Made by a program: the position numbers and the translations under genes. Under the pieces are notes generated by a model. That model was not told where the DNA came from. It made no database searches and worked only from the letters and a program-made list of their open reading frames with translations. From Bradyrhizobium sp. ARR65 (GTDB lineage Bacteria; Pseudomonadota; Alphaproteobacteria; Rhizobiales; Xanthobacteraceae), in assembly GCF_000472385.1 (NCBI RefSeq), contig NZ_AWZU01000030.1, forward strand, positions 1 to 64,000: 64,000 nt of DNA, written 5' to 3'. Below are positions 24,470 through 32,874 of this stretch, in pieces. Positions within the stretch are counted from its first letter, which is position 1, and every line of letters begins with the position of its first letter.

Positions 24470-25408
24470 TCACTCCGCCGCCCGCGCCAGCACACCACGA
24501 TGACCGCGATCGAGATCGCGCGACAAGAGGCGCGCGGCGGCGCCGGAAGCACGTGCGACCAGCTCGAGATAGGTCTTGGTCACGCGCGCGAAATGATTGT
24601 AGATGAGGACGGCCGGGATCGCCGCCGCAAGGCCGATGGCGGTCGCGAGCAGCGCTTCCGCGATGCCCGGCGCGACCACCGCAAGATTGGTCGTCTGCGC
24701 TTTTGAGATCCCGATAAAACTGTTCATGATGCCCCACACGGTGCCGAACAGTCCGACGAAGGGCGAGGTCGAGCCGATCGAAGCCAAGAGGCCCATGCCC
24801 AGCCGGATGCGACGCGCCTCCGCGCGCGAAATCTCCGCAAAGCTCGATGCGGCGCGCTCCTTGATGCCGCCGTCATTGGCGATTCCCGCCGACAACCGCG
24901 CCTCCTGCATCGCTGCGTCAAGAAGCTGTGACAGCACGACATCGCTCCCCCCGAGCGCGAACTGCGCCTCGGCCAGCGACCTCGCCCCGCGAATTTTCCC
25001 GAGCGCCGCGGTTAACTTGCGCCGGATCACCGACAGCTCGATCGTCTTGCCGATGAAGATCGTCCAGGTCATCAGCGAGGCGAAGGCGAGCCCGCTCATC
25101 ACGATCTTGACCAGGATATCGGCGGACAGGAACATCGACCATGGCGACAGCTCGTGCAGCGACGGCTTCAGCGCCTTTGCCGCGCTATCCGCGTCGGCTG
25201 TATCTGCGCCCGCCGCGCTGGCAGAAGCCGCCACCGGCGCCGCGCTTGCCGGAACTGCAGGTGCTTGCGTTGGATTTTCTCGTTGCGCCAGCGGCTGGCT
25301 CACAGCGGGTGCCTGCTGCTGCGCCTGGGCGGACTGCTGCGCCAACACAACCCCTGCCTGCGATAGGATCGCGAGGGCGGTAACCCAATTAAGAATTGTT
25401 CTAAACAT
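24470..25408 (-). CDS. exbB: TonB-system energizer ExbB
   Basis: A 312-aa protein. A signal peptide (AILSQAGVVLAQQ) is followed by an Ala/Gln/Pro-rich stretch of about 60 residues, as in the alphaproteobacterial 'long' ExbB group. Then come three membrane helices: SADILVKIVMSGLAFASLMT, MGLLASIGSTSPFVGLFGTV and AEALLATAIGLAAAIPAVLI. The SPFVGLFGTVWGIMNSF motif is diagnostic. It is the first gene of exbB-exbD-tonB. An Irr-box-like 17-mer overlaps codons 2-7 (25389-25405). Confidence 0.94.
   Translation of the reverse strand: MFRTILNWVTALAILSQAGVVLAQQSAQAQQQAPAVSQPLAQRENPTQAPAVPASAAPVAASASAAGADTADADSAAKALKPSLHELSPWSMFLSADILVKIVMSGLAFASLMTWTIFIGKTIELSVIRRKLTAALGKIRGARSLAEAQFALGGSDVVLSQLLDAAMQEARLSAGIANDGGIKERAASSFAEISRAEARRIRLGMGLLASIGSTSPFVGLFGTVWGIMNSFIGISKAQTTNLAVVAPGIAEALLATAIGLAAAIPAVLIYNHFARVTKTYLELVARASGAAARLLSRDLDRGHRGVLARAAE
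25389..25405. promoter_or_regulatory. Irr-box (ICE)-like site at the exbB start
   Basis: TTAAGAATTGTTCTAAA matches TTTAGAA-N3-TTCTAAA, the iron control element as I recall it for Bradyrhizobium, at 13 of 14 fixed positions. It lies immediately after the exbB ATG rather than upstream, so it could act as a transcription roadblock, or it may be a coincidence of the coding sequence. Similar sites occur at 32401-32462 and 32796-32812. Confidence 0.4.
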
Positions 25409-25861
25409 TGCCGCACCATCTCCGACCAGCGAGGCCTGTGGTTAAGCCGCTTGGGCGGCACGGTTCAAGACCCGGCGACAGGTTTGAGAGCGAATCTAAG
25501 TTGAAAGCCGGTTAGCATTCTCTTCCGCGGCGATGTTGCGCGGCTGAAAACGGCTAGGCGAGGAGCCAGCAGCGCTTCGGCGAGCCCGGGAATCGCCACG
25601 GCCCGTCTCCTTGCGCTCCGGGTGATCTTCCATCGCATCACAGCCTTGCAGATCTCGATTGCTGCGAACAGCACCGCCGCTCAATTCGCTGGGCAACGCG
25701 CAAAATGCCGCAGGATCATCCAAGCAATCCGATGAAAATATCGGGCCCGATGTAATTTGTTCGTCACATCGAGGATGAGGCTGCAGCATCTTGCGCCAGC
25801 TCAAATGCCGCCCTCGCCAGGCGTGCTATCCGTGATTCAGTTGGGCGCCGTGATCTCAGCC

Positions 25862-25912
25862 CCGATTGCCATTCTGATCCGGAAGGATATCCTCCGTGCC
25901 GACGGCAATCGG
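25862..25912 (+). promoter_or_regulatory. Nested stem-loop in the leader of the DUF2946 gene
   Basis: CCGATTGCC (25862-25870) pairs perfectly with GGCAATCGG (25904-25912). Inside it, CGG-A-AGG (25880-25886) pairs with CCTCCG (25891-25896) around an ATAT loop, and AGGATATCCT at 25884-25893 is a palindrome. It ends 26 bp before the DUF2946 start. It may be a transcript leader structure or an operator. The remainder of the 530-bp gap after exbB (25409-25861) contains no gene I can support. Confidence 0.45.
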
Positions 25913-25938
25913 AGGGCCGCGCGCTCCGAAGTGGGGTG

Positions 25939-26346
25939 ATGAAAAAGTTTCTAACGCAGCTAAGGGACGGTCCGACCCGCGTCGTCGTGGCCTGGGCGGT
26001 TGCCTTTGGCTTGTTGCTTCAGACTCTCCTGCCCGTGCTCGCGCTCCATGCAAGGGCACAAGCGTTGGCGGATCCCGATTTTGGGATCATCTGCAGCGGG
26101 AGTGGCGGTGATCATTCGGATCAGGTCGGTGGTCCGAAGCCGCTCGACGATACGCATCCAAACGATTGCTGCTCGGTTTGCGCGCTGATTCACGCGAGCC
26201 ATCTTGCCGTCCCACCTCCAGCGGCGGCGCACGTCTTCCCTTGGACGGCGCAAGCGCAACCGATCCAAATACCTCGGGATGATCGGGGCGCTGTCGCGAC
26301 GGCCTCTGTCCCCTACAGCTCCCGCGCACCGCCGCGAGCGTCCTGA
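25939..26346 (+). CDS. DUF2946-type secreted or anchored protein, copper-locus neighbour
   Basis: A 135-aa protein with one N-terminal hydrophobic segment (VVVAWAVAFGLLLQTLLPVLA) and a short exposed region containing ICSGSGGDHSD and HPNDCCSVCALIHASHLA. The Asp/His/Cys-rich CCSVC part is what DUF2946 proteins carry next to copper TonB receptors; metal binding is an inference. It starts 86 bp before the receptor start and is followed by no other gene, so the two are likely co-transcribed. The ATG at 25939 is used; a GTG is one codon upstream. Confidence 0.7.
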   Translation: MKKFLTQLRDGPTRVVVAWAVAFGLLLQTLLPVLALHARAQALADPDFGIICSGSGGDHSDQVGGPKPLDDTHPNDCCSVCALIHASHLAVPPPAAAHVFPWTAQAQPIQIPRDDRGAVATASVPYSSRAPPRAS

Positions 26347-26431
26347 CACCCTTTCTCTAGCAGCCTGTCAGACCGTTTCCTGTCCAGGATTGAATCCTCG
26401 GCGGTTCAATTCGCATGCGCGGAGCACAATT

Positions 26432-28744
26432 GTGTTCGAAATTCCCAAGCCTAACTCTACACCCGTCCAAATATTGTCCGACTTCAAGCGATCCGCCGCG
26501 CCGCGCGCATTCACTGCGCGCACGGCCCTCGCGGCCCTCGCCTCGGCTATGTCGCTGAGCTCGACGCTCGTACAGGCCCAGGCCGAGGCGTCGCAGCCCC
26601 TTCCCGGAATCGTGGTGCAGAAGCCAAAGCGGAAGCCACATCTCGTGCAGCCCGCCACAGCCGCACGTGCGACTCCGGCGGAGGCGACGGTCGCATCGAC
26701 GCCACGGACGCCGGATTTGGCGACGCCCGCCAACACCGCAACGCTGTCGGGCGAGGCCATATCAGACCGCGAGCTCGCGACCAGCGACAGCGCCGCGCTG
26801 GTGAATGATATTCCCGGCGGTGCCGTCTGGGGAGCGGGCGGGGTTTCCAGCCTTCCGGCCCTCAACGGCATGGGTGCCGATCGCGTTCAGGTCGCGATCA
26901 ACAGCATGCTGATCAGTCCCGCTTGCCCCAACGAAATGAATCCGCCGCTCTCCTTCGTCAATCCGTCGATGATTGCCAGCATGCGCGCCTATCTTGGCGT
27001 CGCGCCGGTCAGCGCGGGCGGCGACTACACGGGCGGCAAGATCATCGTCGAAACCGCGCCGCCGAAGTTCCCGCTGGAATCCCAGGGCTGGGTCAGCAGT
27101 GCCATGCTGTCGGGCTTCTTTCGCAGCAACAACAACAGCTATGGAGTCGATGCCTCCGCCTCGATCGCCAATCACGACACCAGCATCAGTTATACCGGTG
27201 GTTGGGTCCGTGCCGGCGACTATCACGCGGCCGACGGCACCACGGTCAAGTCGACACTATACGAAACGCAGAATCACACGTTGACCATTTCCAAGCAGAC
27301 GTTCGGCAACCTGTTCTCCGTACAGGTCGGCGGCCAATTCATCCCCTATCAGGGCTACGTCAACCAATACATGGACATGGTCTATAACCGCGGCCTGTTC
27401 GTGAACGGACGCTATGAGGGCGCATTCGACTGGGGAACGGTGGAAGCAAGCGCTTTCGCACACCAGATCCGGCACACCATGGGTTTCATCGCGCCGGACA
27501 AGGTCGGCCAGATGCCGATGGATACAAAGGGATCGGACGCCGGCTATTCGTTTAAGGCGACCGTCGCTGCCTCTGCCCGGGATGTGGTCCGCTTCGGCAA
27601 CGAACTGTACCACAATCAGCTCAGGGACTGGTGGGATCCGGTCGCGGGATCGATGATGATGAGCCCCAACGCTTTCGTCAGCCTCAATGACGGCACACGC
27701 AACCGACTCGGGACGTTCGCCGAATGGGACCACAAGTGGAGCCGCGAATGGACCACCCTGATCGGCCTGCGCAACGACGTCGTTTGGATGAACACCGGCA
27801 ATGTGCAGGGTTATAACATGATGTATGCCGCCGATGCCGCGGCATTCAACGCGCTTGACCACGCGCGGACGGATGTCAATCTCGACGGCTCCGCGCTCGT
27901 CCGATACGAGCCGGATCAGCTCAGCGTGTTCGAACTCGGCTTCGCCCGCAAAACCCGTTCCCCGAATCTGTACGAGCGCTACGCCTGGTCCACCAACATG
28001 ATGGCCATGAACATGATCGGCTGGTTCGGCGACGGCAATGGCTATGTCGGCAACATCGATCTCAAGCCGGAGAAGGCCCACACCGCGAGCATCACCGCCG
28101 GCTGGCACGATGCCGCGCAGAAGGATTGGGACATCAAGATCACGCCGTACTACACCTATGTTCAGGACTATATCGATGTCGATCGTTGTTTCACCGCGGC
28201 GACGTCGATGTCCTGCGGCGCCATGAATCTCACCGAGCGGAACGACTTCGTATACCTGCGCTTCGCCAACCACGACGCGACGCTCTATGGCGTCAATCTC
28301 TCGGGTAAGGTCGCACTGTGGGATAATGAAAGCTACGGCCGGGGCGTCTTTCGCGCGGCGCTTAGCTATACTCGCGGCCAACGCACCGACGGCATCGACC
28401 TCTATCATGTCATGCCTGTCAATGCGAAGTTGGGGCTCGACCACACGCTGGGTAACTGGACCAACAGTGTGGAACTGCAACTGGTGGGACCGAAGGACTT
28501 CGTCAGTCTGGTTCGCAATGAACTGACCACGCCATCCTACGCGCTGGTCAACGTCCGCACCGGCTATCAATGGCAGCAGGTCCGTATCGATCTCGGCATC
28601 GACAACCTCTTCAATGAATACTACGTCCTGCCGCTCGGCGGCGCCGACCTCACCGATTACAAGGGCGCAGCGGGGACGCTCTATGGCTTCAACGTGCCCG
28701 GACCGGGCCGCTCCTTCAACGGGCGCCTGACCGTGCAGTTCTGA
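26432..28744 (+). CDS. TonB-dependent copper receptor (OprC/NosA type)
   Basis: A 770-aa outer-membrane receptor from a GTG at 26432 that is preceded by GGAG. The signal region is TALAALASAMSLSSTLVQAQ. The plug has GADRVQVAINSMLISPACPN with the CxxxM pair Cys165 and Met169, which is the copper-binding arrangement of OprC. A 22-strand barrel follows, ending in ...SFNGRLTVQF with a terminal Phe. A Met-rich loop (STNMMAMNMIGWFGDG) may also contact metal. Frame openings upstream to 26204 overlap the DUF2946 gene and look non-coding. It would import copper or a copper chelate, energised by the adjacent TonB system. Confidence 0.85.
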   Translation: MFEIPKPNSTPVQILSDFKRSAAPRAFTARTALAALASAMSLSSTLVQAQAEASQPLPGIVVQKPKRKPHLVQPATAARATPAEATVASTPRTPDLATPANTATLSGEAISDRELATSDSAALVNDIPGGAVWGAGGVSSLPALNGMGADRVQVAINSMLISPACPNEMNPPLSFVNPSMIASMRAYLGVAPVSAGGDYTGGKIIVETAPPKFPLESQGWVSSAMLSGFFRSNNNSYGVDASASIANHDTSISYTGGWVRAGDYHAADGTTVKSTLYETQNHTLTISKQTFGNLFSVQVGGQFIPYQGYVNQYMDMVYNRGLFVNGRYEGAFDWGTVEASAFAHQIRHTMGFIAPDKVGQMPMDTKGSDAGYSFKATVAASARDVVRFGNELYHNQLRDWWDPVAGSMMMSPNAFVSLNDGTRNRLGTFAEWDHKWSREWTTLIGLRNDVVWMNTGNVQGYNMMYAADAAAFNALDHARTDVNLDGSALVRYEPDQLSVFELGFARKTRSPNLYERYAWSTNMMAMNMIGWFGDGNGYVGNIDLKPEKAHTASITAGWHDAAQKDWDIKITPYYTYVQDYIDVDRCFTAATSMSCGAMNLTERNDFVYLRFANHDATLYGVNLSGKVALWDNESYGRGVFRAALSYTRGQRTDGIDLYHVMPVNAKLGLDHTLGNWTNSVELQLVGPKDFVSLVRNELTTPSYALVNVRTGYQWQQVRIDLGIDNLFNEYYVLPLGGADLTDYKGAAGTLYGFNVPGPGRSFNGRLTVQF

Positions 28745-28899
28745 TCCAACGCATCGCCGCGCAAGCTGCGGCCGGAATGGAGCTTCTGGTGAATGCCTGA
28801 GCCTCACCGACCGCAGTCGCAACGGTCTTCGGCAAAGACCAGCTTGGCTTCTAAAGCATCAAGCTGCAGAGCCGGTCGAGCGCCCTCAACCGGGCCCGC

Positions 28900-28972
28900 C
28901 ATTGCGAGGAGCGAAGGCGACCAGACTGCATCCGCGGAGAAAATCTGGATTGCTTGGCTTGCGCTCGCAATG
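28900..28972. repeat. Intergenic palindromic repeat (CATTGCGAG type)
   Basis: CATTGCGAG (28900-28908) and CTCGCAATG (28964-28972) form a perfect 9-bp inverted repeat around about 55 bp, with an inner TGCATCC / GGATTGC pairing. This text resembles the 'attgcgaggagcgaa...ctcgcaatgac' intergenic repeats I remember from Bradyrhizobium. It is the main content of the 280-bp gap between the copper receptor and the hydroxylase; a terminator role is possible but no T-run follows. Confidence 0.65.
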
Positions 28973-29024
28973 ACGTCGGAAGTTGGGCGCGCGTCCCGTC
29001 GATTCGCCCGGATCGGCGACTGCT

Positions 29025-29714
29025 CTAAACCTCGGCCCAGTAGCGGATGAGGTTGTGATAGATGCCGGTCAGCTTGACCGTTTCGGGGTCATCGCGCCCC
29101 AGCCGCTCCGCCAGCGCCTGAATCGCGGTGTCGAGGTCGAAGATCATGCTGCGCGCATGAGCGTCGCGGATCATGCTCTGCAGCCAAAAGAAGGACGCAA
29201 CGCGCGCGCCCCGCGTGACCGGCGTTACCATGTGCAGGCTCGAAGCCGGATAAAGCACGAGATCGCCGGCGGGCAGCTTGACTTCGTGAGAGCCGTAGAG
29301 GTCCTCGATCACGAGTTCGCCGCCATCATATTCCTCCGGTTCGGACAGGAACAGCGTCACCGACAGATCGGTGCGAATGCGAAGGCCCGTCAGGCGGTCG
29401 CCGCGAACGGCATTGTCGACGTGAATACCGAAACGATGACCAGCCGCCGCGGTGTAGCGATTGAACAGCGGCGGAAAGATATGTTGAGGCACCGCGGCTG
29501 AAAGGAAACGCGGATTGGCCGTCAGTGCCGAAATGATGCGGTTGCCGAGCTTGCGTGCCGCCTCGCCGTCCGGCGGCAATTGCTCGTTGCGCTTGACCAG
29601 CGCCGACTGCGCGCCCGCTGTGGAGCGGCCGTCCTCCCAAGCCGAGGCGTCCATGATGCGGCGGAAATCCGCCACATCCTGCTTGCTCAAAACGTTGGGA
29701 ACACAGATCAGCAT
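29025..29714 (-). CDS. piuC: PKHD-type Fe(II)/2-oxoglutarate dioxygenase (PiuC/YbiX family)
   Basis: A 229-aa hydroxylase. The iron ligands are His98 and Asp100 in GHRFGIHVDNAVRG and His161 in SSLHMVTPVTRGARVASFFW; Arg171 binds 2-oxoglutarate. These positions agree closely with E. coli YbiX. It begins 8 bp after the siderophore receptor stop and is its constant partner (fiu-ybiX, piuA-piuC). The substrate is unknown; it may modify or release the iron chelate or alter a protein involved in its uptake. Confidence 0.93.
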   Translation of the reverse strand: MLICVPNVLSKQDVADFRRIMDASAWEDGRSTAGAQSALVKRNEQLPPDGEAARKLGNRIISALTANPRFLSAAVPQHIFPPLFNRYTAAAGHRFGIHVDNAVRGDRLTGLRIRTDLSVTLFLSEPEEYDGGELVIEDLYGSHEVKLPAGDLVLYPASSLHMVTPVTRGARVASFFWLQSMIRDAHARSMIFDLDTAIQALAERLGRDDPETVKLTGIYHNLIRYWAEV

Positions 29715-29722
29715 GAGCGTCG

Positions 29723-32305
29723 TCAGTATCTTGCCGAGACGACCAGATAGGCGGCGCGGCCGGGCGCTTCGAGCACGAACGGCGCCGCGCTCTGGTAGAA
29801 GGCGTCGTAATAGCGCTTGTCGAAGATGTTGTTGACGAACAGCTTGACCGTCCAGTGCTTATCGATCTTGGCTTCCGCGAACGCGTCGAAGCGCCAATAG
29901 CTCGGCAGCGACGTCCCCTGGTTGGCGGCGAGCAATGTGCCGCCATACATCTTCGAGCGGTAAACCGCCTGGCCGCCGATCTCCCACATGTCATCCAACT
30001 GATATTTGGAGAGCATGCTGAAGGATTGATGCGCAACGTTGGCCAGCGGCAAGCCCACATTCGTCGTGTAGAGCGTGGTGTTGGCCGGCGGCACCAGCGA
30101 CTTCGTCACTTCCGATTGCATCAAGACCAGGCCGCCAAAAACGCTCCATTTGTCCGTGATCTTGCCGCCGACTTCGAGATCGATGCCCCTGATGCGATAG
30201 GCGGCGCCGGCGGTTATGCAGGACACCGTGCCAATTGTACCGGTCGGATAGGGACAGGCCGCCGTAGCGGTGGCGGGAGACGTGATGTTTCGCGATTCGC
30301 GCGCGTTTTCCTTCTCTGTCTGGAACAGCGCACCGGTGACCAACAGATGCCGGTCGAACAATTCCCATTTGTTGCCGATTTCAATCGCCGTGTTCTTTTC
30401 AGGCCCAAAAATCTGGTTGGAGGCGCCGTTGAGGACCGGTGCCAGTCCCCCGTAGGTCGAACTGGTCCCGTCGAACTCGGCTCCGACCGGATTGGACGAC
30501 GTCGCATAGGCGACATAGACGCTGGTAATCGGCAGCGGCTTCAGCGTGAGACCCAGATTGAAATTGGGCAGACCGAAATCGGCGGATTGTGAGCCGAAGA
30601 CGTTGGCGACGCCGTTCACCGTGCCGTAGCCTGATGTCGCGATGCTGTAGTCGTCGTAGCGGATACCGCCATTCAAAATGACGAAATCATTGTAGTTGGC
30701 GGAATCGAGCAGGTAGACGCTCTTGGTGTCGATGTTGACCTTGGTCGGGAATCCCGTCAGCGTCGGCGTTCCACCAAACGGCAGCAGGGTATATTGCGGA
30801 TAGAACACGCTGACGCCGGTGAGCGAACCCGAGCCGCTGAAGCCACCGGGCAGCGCCTCCGAGCTCAGGCCGGCATATTTGTCGATGCTGGAGGTTTCGC
30901 GGGAGACTTCCACGCCTCCGAGCGCGGTGTGATGCCAGCCATCGGTGTTGAACTTGTAAGTCGCCTCGGTCTGGTTGGCGAGCACTTCGGTCGGCTGATA
31001 GCGGCTTTGGGGATTGGCGCTCAGCGTCGATGCGGACAGCGGATTTGTGAGAACCGGCGATTCCGGGATGGTCCCGATATAATTTAAGGTCGACCGCGAC
31101 GCCCTCACCTTGTCGCTGATGGTGAGATCGGGAGTGATCTGCAGCTCGGTGTTGACTGTCCCGATGTCCTGACGGACCTGGAAGAAGTCGCGGTTCGCAA
31201 AACCGTAGAAATTGTTGCGATTGACACCGAAATCCGGGAATGGTCCACCGGCGGTGCTCGCCGTGCTCGGCCGGTAGTAAGGCACGCCGAAATCGGGCAA
31301 GCCGTGGATGTCGGTGTGGATGTAATCGGCGGTGATCTTGACGGCGTCAACGGGCGTCCATTTCGCCGCGATAAAGCCGCCGCTGCGGTCGTCGGTGACG
31401 TAGCTCCGGCCGGCGATGCCTGCGTCCTGAAACAACCCGCCGGCGCGAACCGCAAAGGTCGGGCTGATCACCTGGTTGATGTCGAGCACGACCCGTTTGG
31501 TCTTATCCGTGCCGAACGTCGTGTCCATGTTGTAGAAGCTGTTTTCGGTGTTCGCCTGCTTGGTCACGATGTTGATCGCGCCGCCCGCGGTACCGCGGCC
31601 AGCGAAGGAGGAAGCGGGTCCGCGCAGGATCTCGACCTGTTCGGTGAAGAAGTTTTCCCGGACGCTCACCCCGGAATCGCGCACCCCGTCGATGAAGATG
31701 TCGTTTCTCGCGTCAAAACCGCGGATGAAGAAGCGGTCGCCGAAAGCATTGCCGCCCTCGCCCGTGCCAAGCGTGACGCCCGCCGTGCTCAGCACGGCCT
31801 GCTTGAGATTGGTGGCGTTCTTGTCTTCGAGCACTTCCCTGCTGAGCACGGTCACCGTCTTCGGCGTGTTCAACAGCGGCTCGGGGAATTTGCCCGACGC
31901 CTGCAGATGATCGACCTTGTAAGGTGCAGCCGGATCCGCATAGGGATCGCGATCCGGCGGCAAACCGCCGGCATTGGGGAACGGCACCGCCGCCACGCGC
32001 TGTTGCTGCTGTCGCGCCGCGCGGCGGAGCGCATTGCGGGCGCGAACCTGCTCCTGCGTCGGCTTTGAGGCGGTAGGCCGCGGATGCGCGACCGGTGCAT
32101 CGACCGTCACCGGCGGCAGATTTGATTGCTGCGCCTCGGCTCCGGACACTGACGCCACCGCGATCAGCCCTGCGACCGCGGAGACTTTCTTCCCGGAATT
32201 ACCGTCGAAATTTTCGCTCACCATGCCGACCGTTGCCAATGAACGCAACGATCGCGGTGTGACCGCCTGCCCCATATTCACGCGCCCCGCGACTTTAGTG
32301 TTCAA
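29723..32305 (-). CDS. fiu: TonB-dependent siderophore receptor (Fiu/PiuA type)
   Basis: An 860-aa outer-membrane receptor. A signal segment lies at about residues 40-58 (VSAVAGLIAVASVSGAEAQQ). A TonB box (LPPVTVDAP) and an Arg/Gln-rich stretch follow, then the plug with NTPKTVTVLSREVLEDKNAT and FIRGFDARNDIFIDGVRDSG, and a 22-strand barrel ending in ...AAYLVVSARY. Fiu-type receptors import catecholate iron complexes. It is followed directly by the PKHD hydroxylase gene. Three Irr-box-like sites in tandem lie 96-157 bp upstream of its start. The signal lies unusually deep, so a start at the ATG of residue 11 or 28 is possible. Confidence 0.92.
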   Translation of the reverse strand: MNTKVAGRVNMGQAVTPRSLRSLATVGMVSENFDGNSGKKVSAVAGLIAVASVSGAEAQQSNLPPVTVDAPVAHPRPTASKPTQEQVRARNALRRAARQQQQRVAAVPFPNAGGLPPDRDPYADPAAPYKVDHLQASGKFPEPLLNTPKTVTVLSREVLEDKNATNLKQAVLSTAGVTLGTGEGGNAFGDRFFIRGFDARNDIFIDGVRDSGVSVRENFFTEQVEILRGPASSFAGRGTAGGAINIVTKQANTENSFYNMDTTFGTDKTKRVVLDINQVISPTFAVRAGGLFQDAGIAGRSYVTDDRSGGFIAAKWTPVDAVKITADYIHTDIHGLPDFGVPYYRPSTASTAGGPFPDFGVNRNNFYGFANRDFFQVRQDIGTVNTELQITPDLTISDKVRASRSTLNYIGTIPESPVLTNPLSASTLSANPQSRYQPTEVLANQTEATYKFNTDGWHHTALGGVEVSRETSSIDKYAGLSSEALPGGFSGSGSLTGVSVFYPQYTLLPFGGTPTLTGFPTKVNIDTKSVYLLDSANYNDFVILNGGIRYDDYSIATSGYGTVNGVANVFGSQSADFGLPNFNLGLTLKPLPITSVYVAYATSSNPVGAEFDGTSSTYGGLAPVLNGASNQIFGPEKNTAIEIGNKWELFDRHLLVTGALFQTEKENARESRNITSPATATAACPYPTGTIGTVSCITAGAAYRIRGIDLEVGGKITDKWSVFGGLVLMQSEVTKSLVPPANTTLYTTNVGLPLANVAHQSFSMLSKYQLDDMWEIGGQAVYRSKMYGGTLLAANQGTSLPSYWRFDAFAEAKIDKHWTVKLFVNNIFDKRYYDAFYQSAAPFVLEAPGRAAYLVVSARY

Positions 32306-32400
32306 TGGCGCGCAACAAGCGTGCGCGCCGGGGCCTTGGTATCGAGCGAGAATTTCGTGGTCAACGCGATCGGGACGCGAAGACGTTTGAAAAGGTCCAG

Positions 32401-32462
32401 ATCAAAACGATTCTAATTTGTAGTTTGAAATCGTTCTAAAAGAGGTTTGTAAGCGTTCTAAA
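32401..32462. promoter_or_regulatory. Array of three Irr-box-like sites
   Basis: ATCAAAACGATTCTAAT (32401-32417), TTTGAAATCGTTCTAAA (32424-32440) and TTTGTAAGCGTTCTAAA (32446-32462) repeat with a period of 23 and 22 bp, so all lie on the same DNA face. The right half TTCTAA is constant; the left half resembles TTTAGAA with two changes, weaker in the first copy. They precede the siderophore receptor gene, which fits iron-dependent control by Irr or a related regulator. Confidence 0.7.
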
Positions 32463-32482
32463 GAGCGCTCAACGCGAACGCA

Positions 32483-32722
32483 TTAGTCACTGCTCGGCGG
32501 CTTCATCAGCGAGAACAGCTCGTCGACCGTTTGCTGCGCGATGAGCCTCACGCGATCGGCATTGTTCGTGCCGGCGATATTGACGCCTTTCACCACCGCT
32601 TTGATCTCGTCGCGAAAATCGGTGAGGAACCGCAAGGGATCGCGCGAATCATTGGCCACGCGCGCGATCAGCCCCGTGATCAGGATCTGGCACGCGATCA
32701 TCTTTCCGTTCAACTCGTCCAT
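32483..32722 (-). CDS. Small hypothetical protein, 79 aa
   Basis: Starts at the ATG at 32722 with GGAG nine bases upstream. It is a helical, soluble protein (for example CQILITGLIARVANDSRDPL and NNADRVRLIAQQTVDELFSL) with no known motif. A longer frame upstream to 32923 overlaps the MFS gene and is arginine-rich. It lies between two Irr-box-like sites (32796-32812 upstream, the 32401-32462 array downstream) and points the same way as the siderophore receptor, so a role in iron metabolism or its regulation is likely. Confidence 0.55.
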   Translation of the reverse strand: MDELNGKMIACQILITGLIARVANDSRDPLRFLTDFRDEIKAVVKGVNIAGTNNADRVRLIAQQTVDELFSLMKPPSSD

Positions 32723-32795
32723 CCACAGCTCCACGCATTCGTGCGTCGCGTGGTATGACCGACGCGCCGCCGGCTTACAACGGGAGCGCCGCACA

Positions 32796-32812
32796 TTTGA
32801 ATTCGTTCTAAA
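32796..32812. promoter_or_regulatory. Irr-box-like site upstream of the 79-aa gene
   Basis: TTTGAATTCGTTCTAAA, 74 bp before the start at 32722. Its right half and centre are the same as in the sites at 32424-32462. It is the only site between the MFS stop at 32875 and the small gene, so it most likely controls the small gene. Confidence 0.6.
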
Positions 32813-32874
32813 TTGAGGAGCAGCGCTGCGCCGGCACCGCGCCCAAAGCCAGGGCGAAACTCTCCGCGTTCGAG

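Noticed and set aside
27257..28822. 521-codon open frame on the minus strand
   Set aside because: Antisense of the copper receptor barrel, which is clearly coding on the plus strand.
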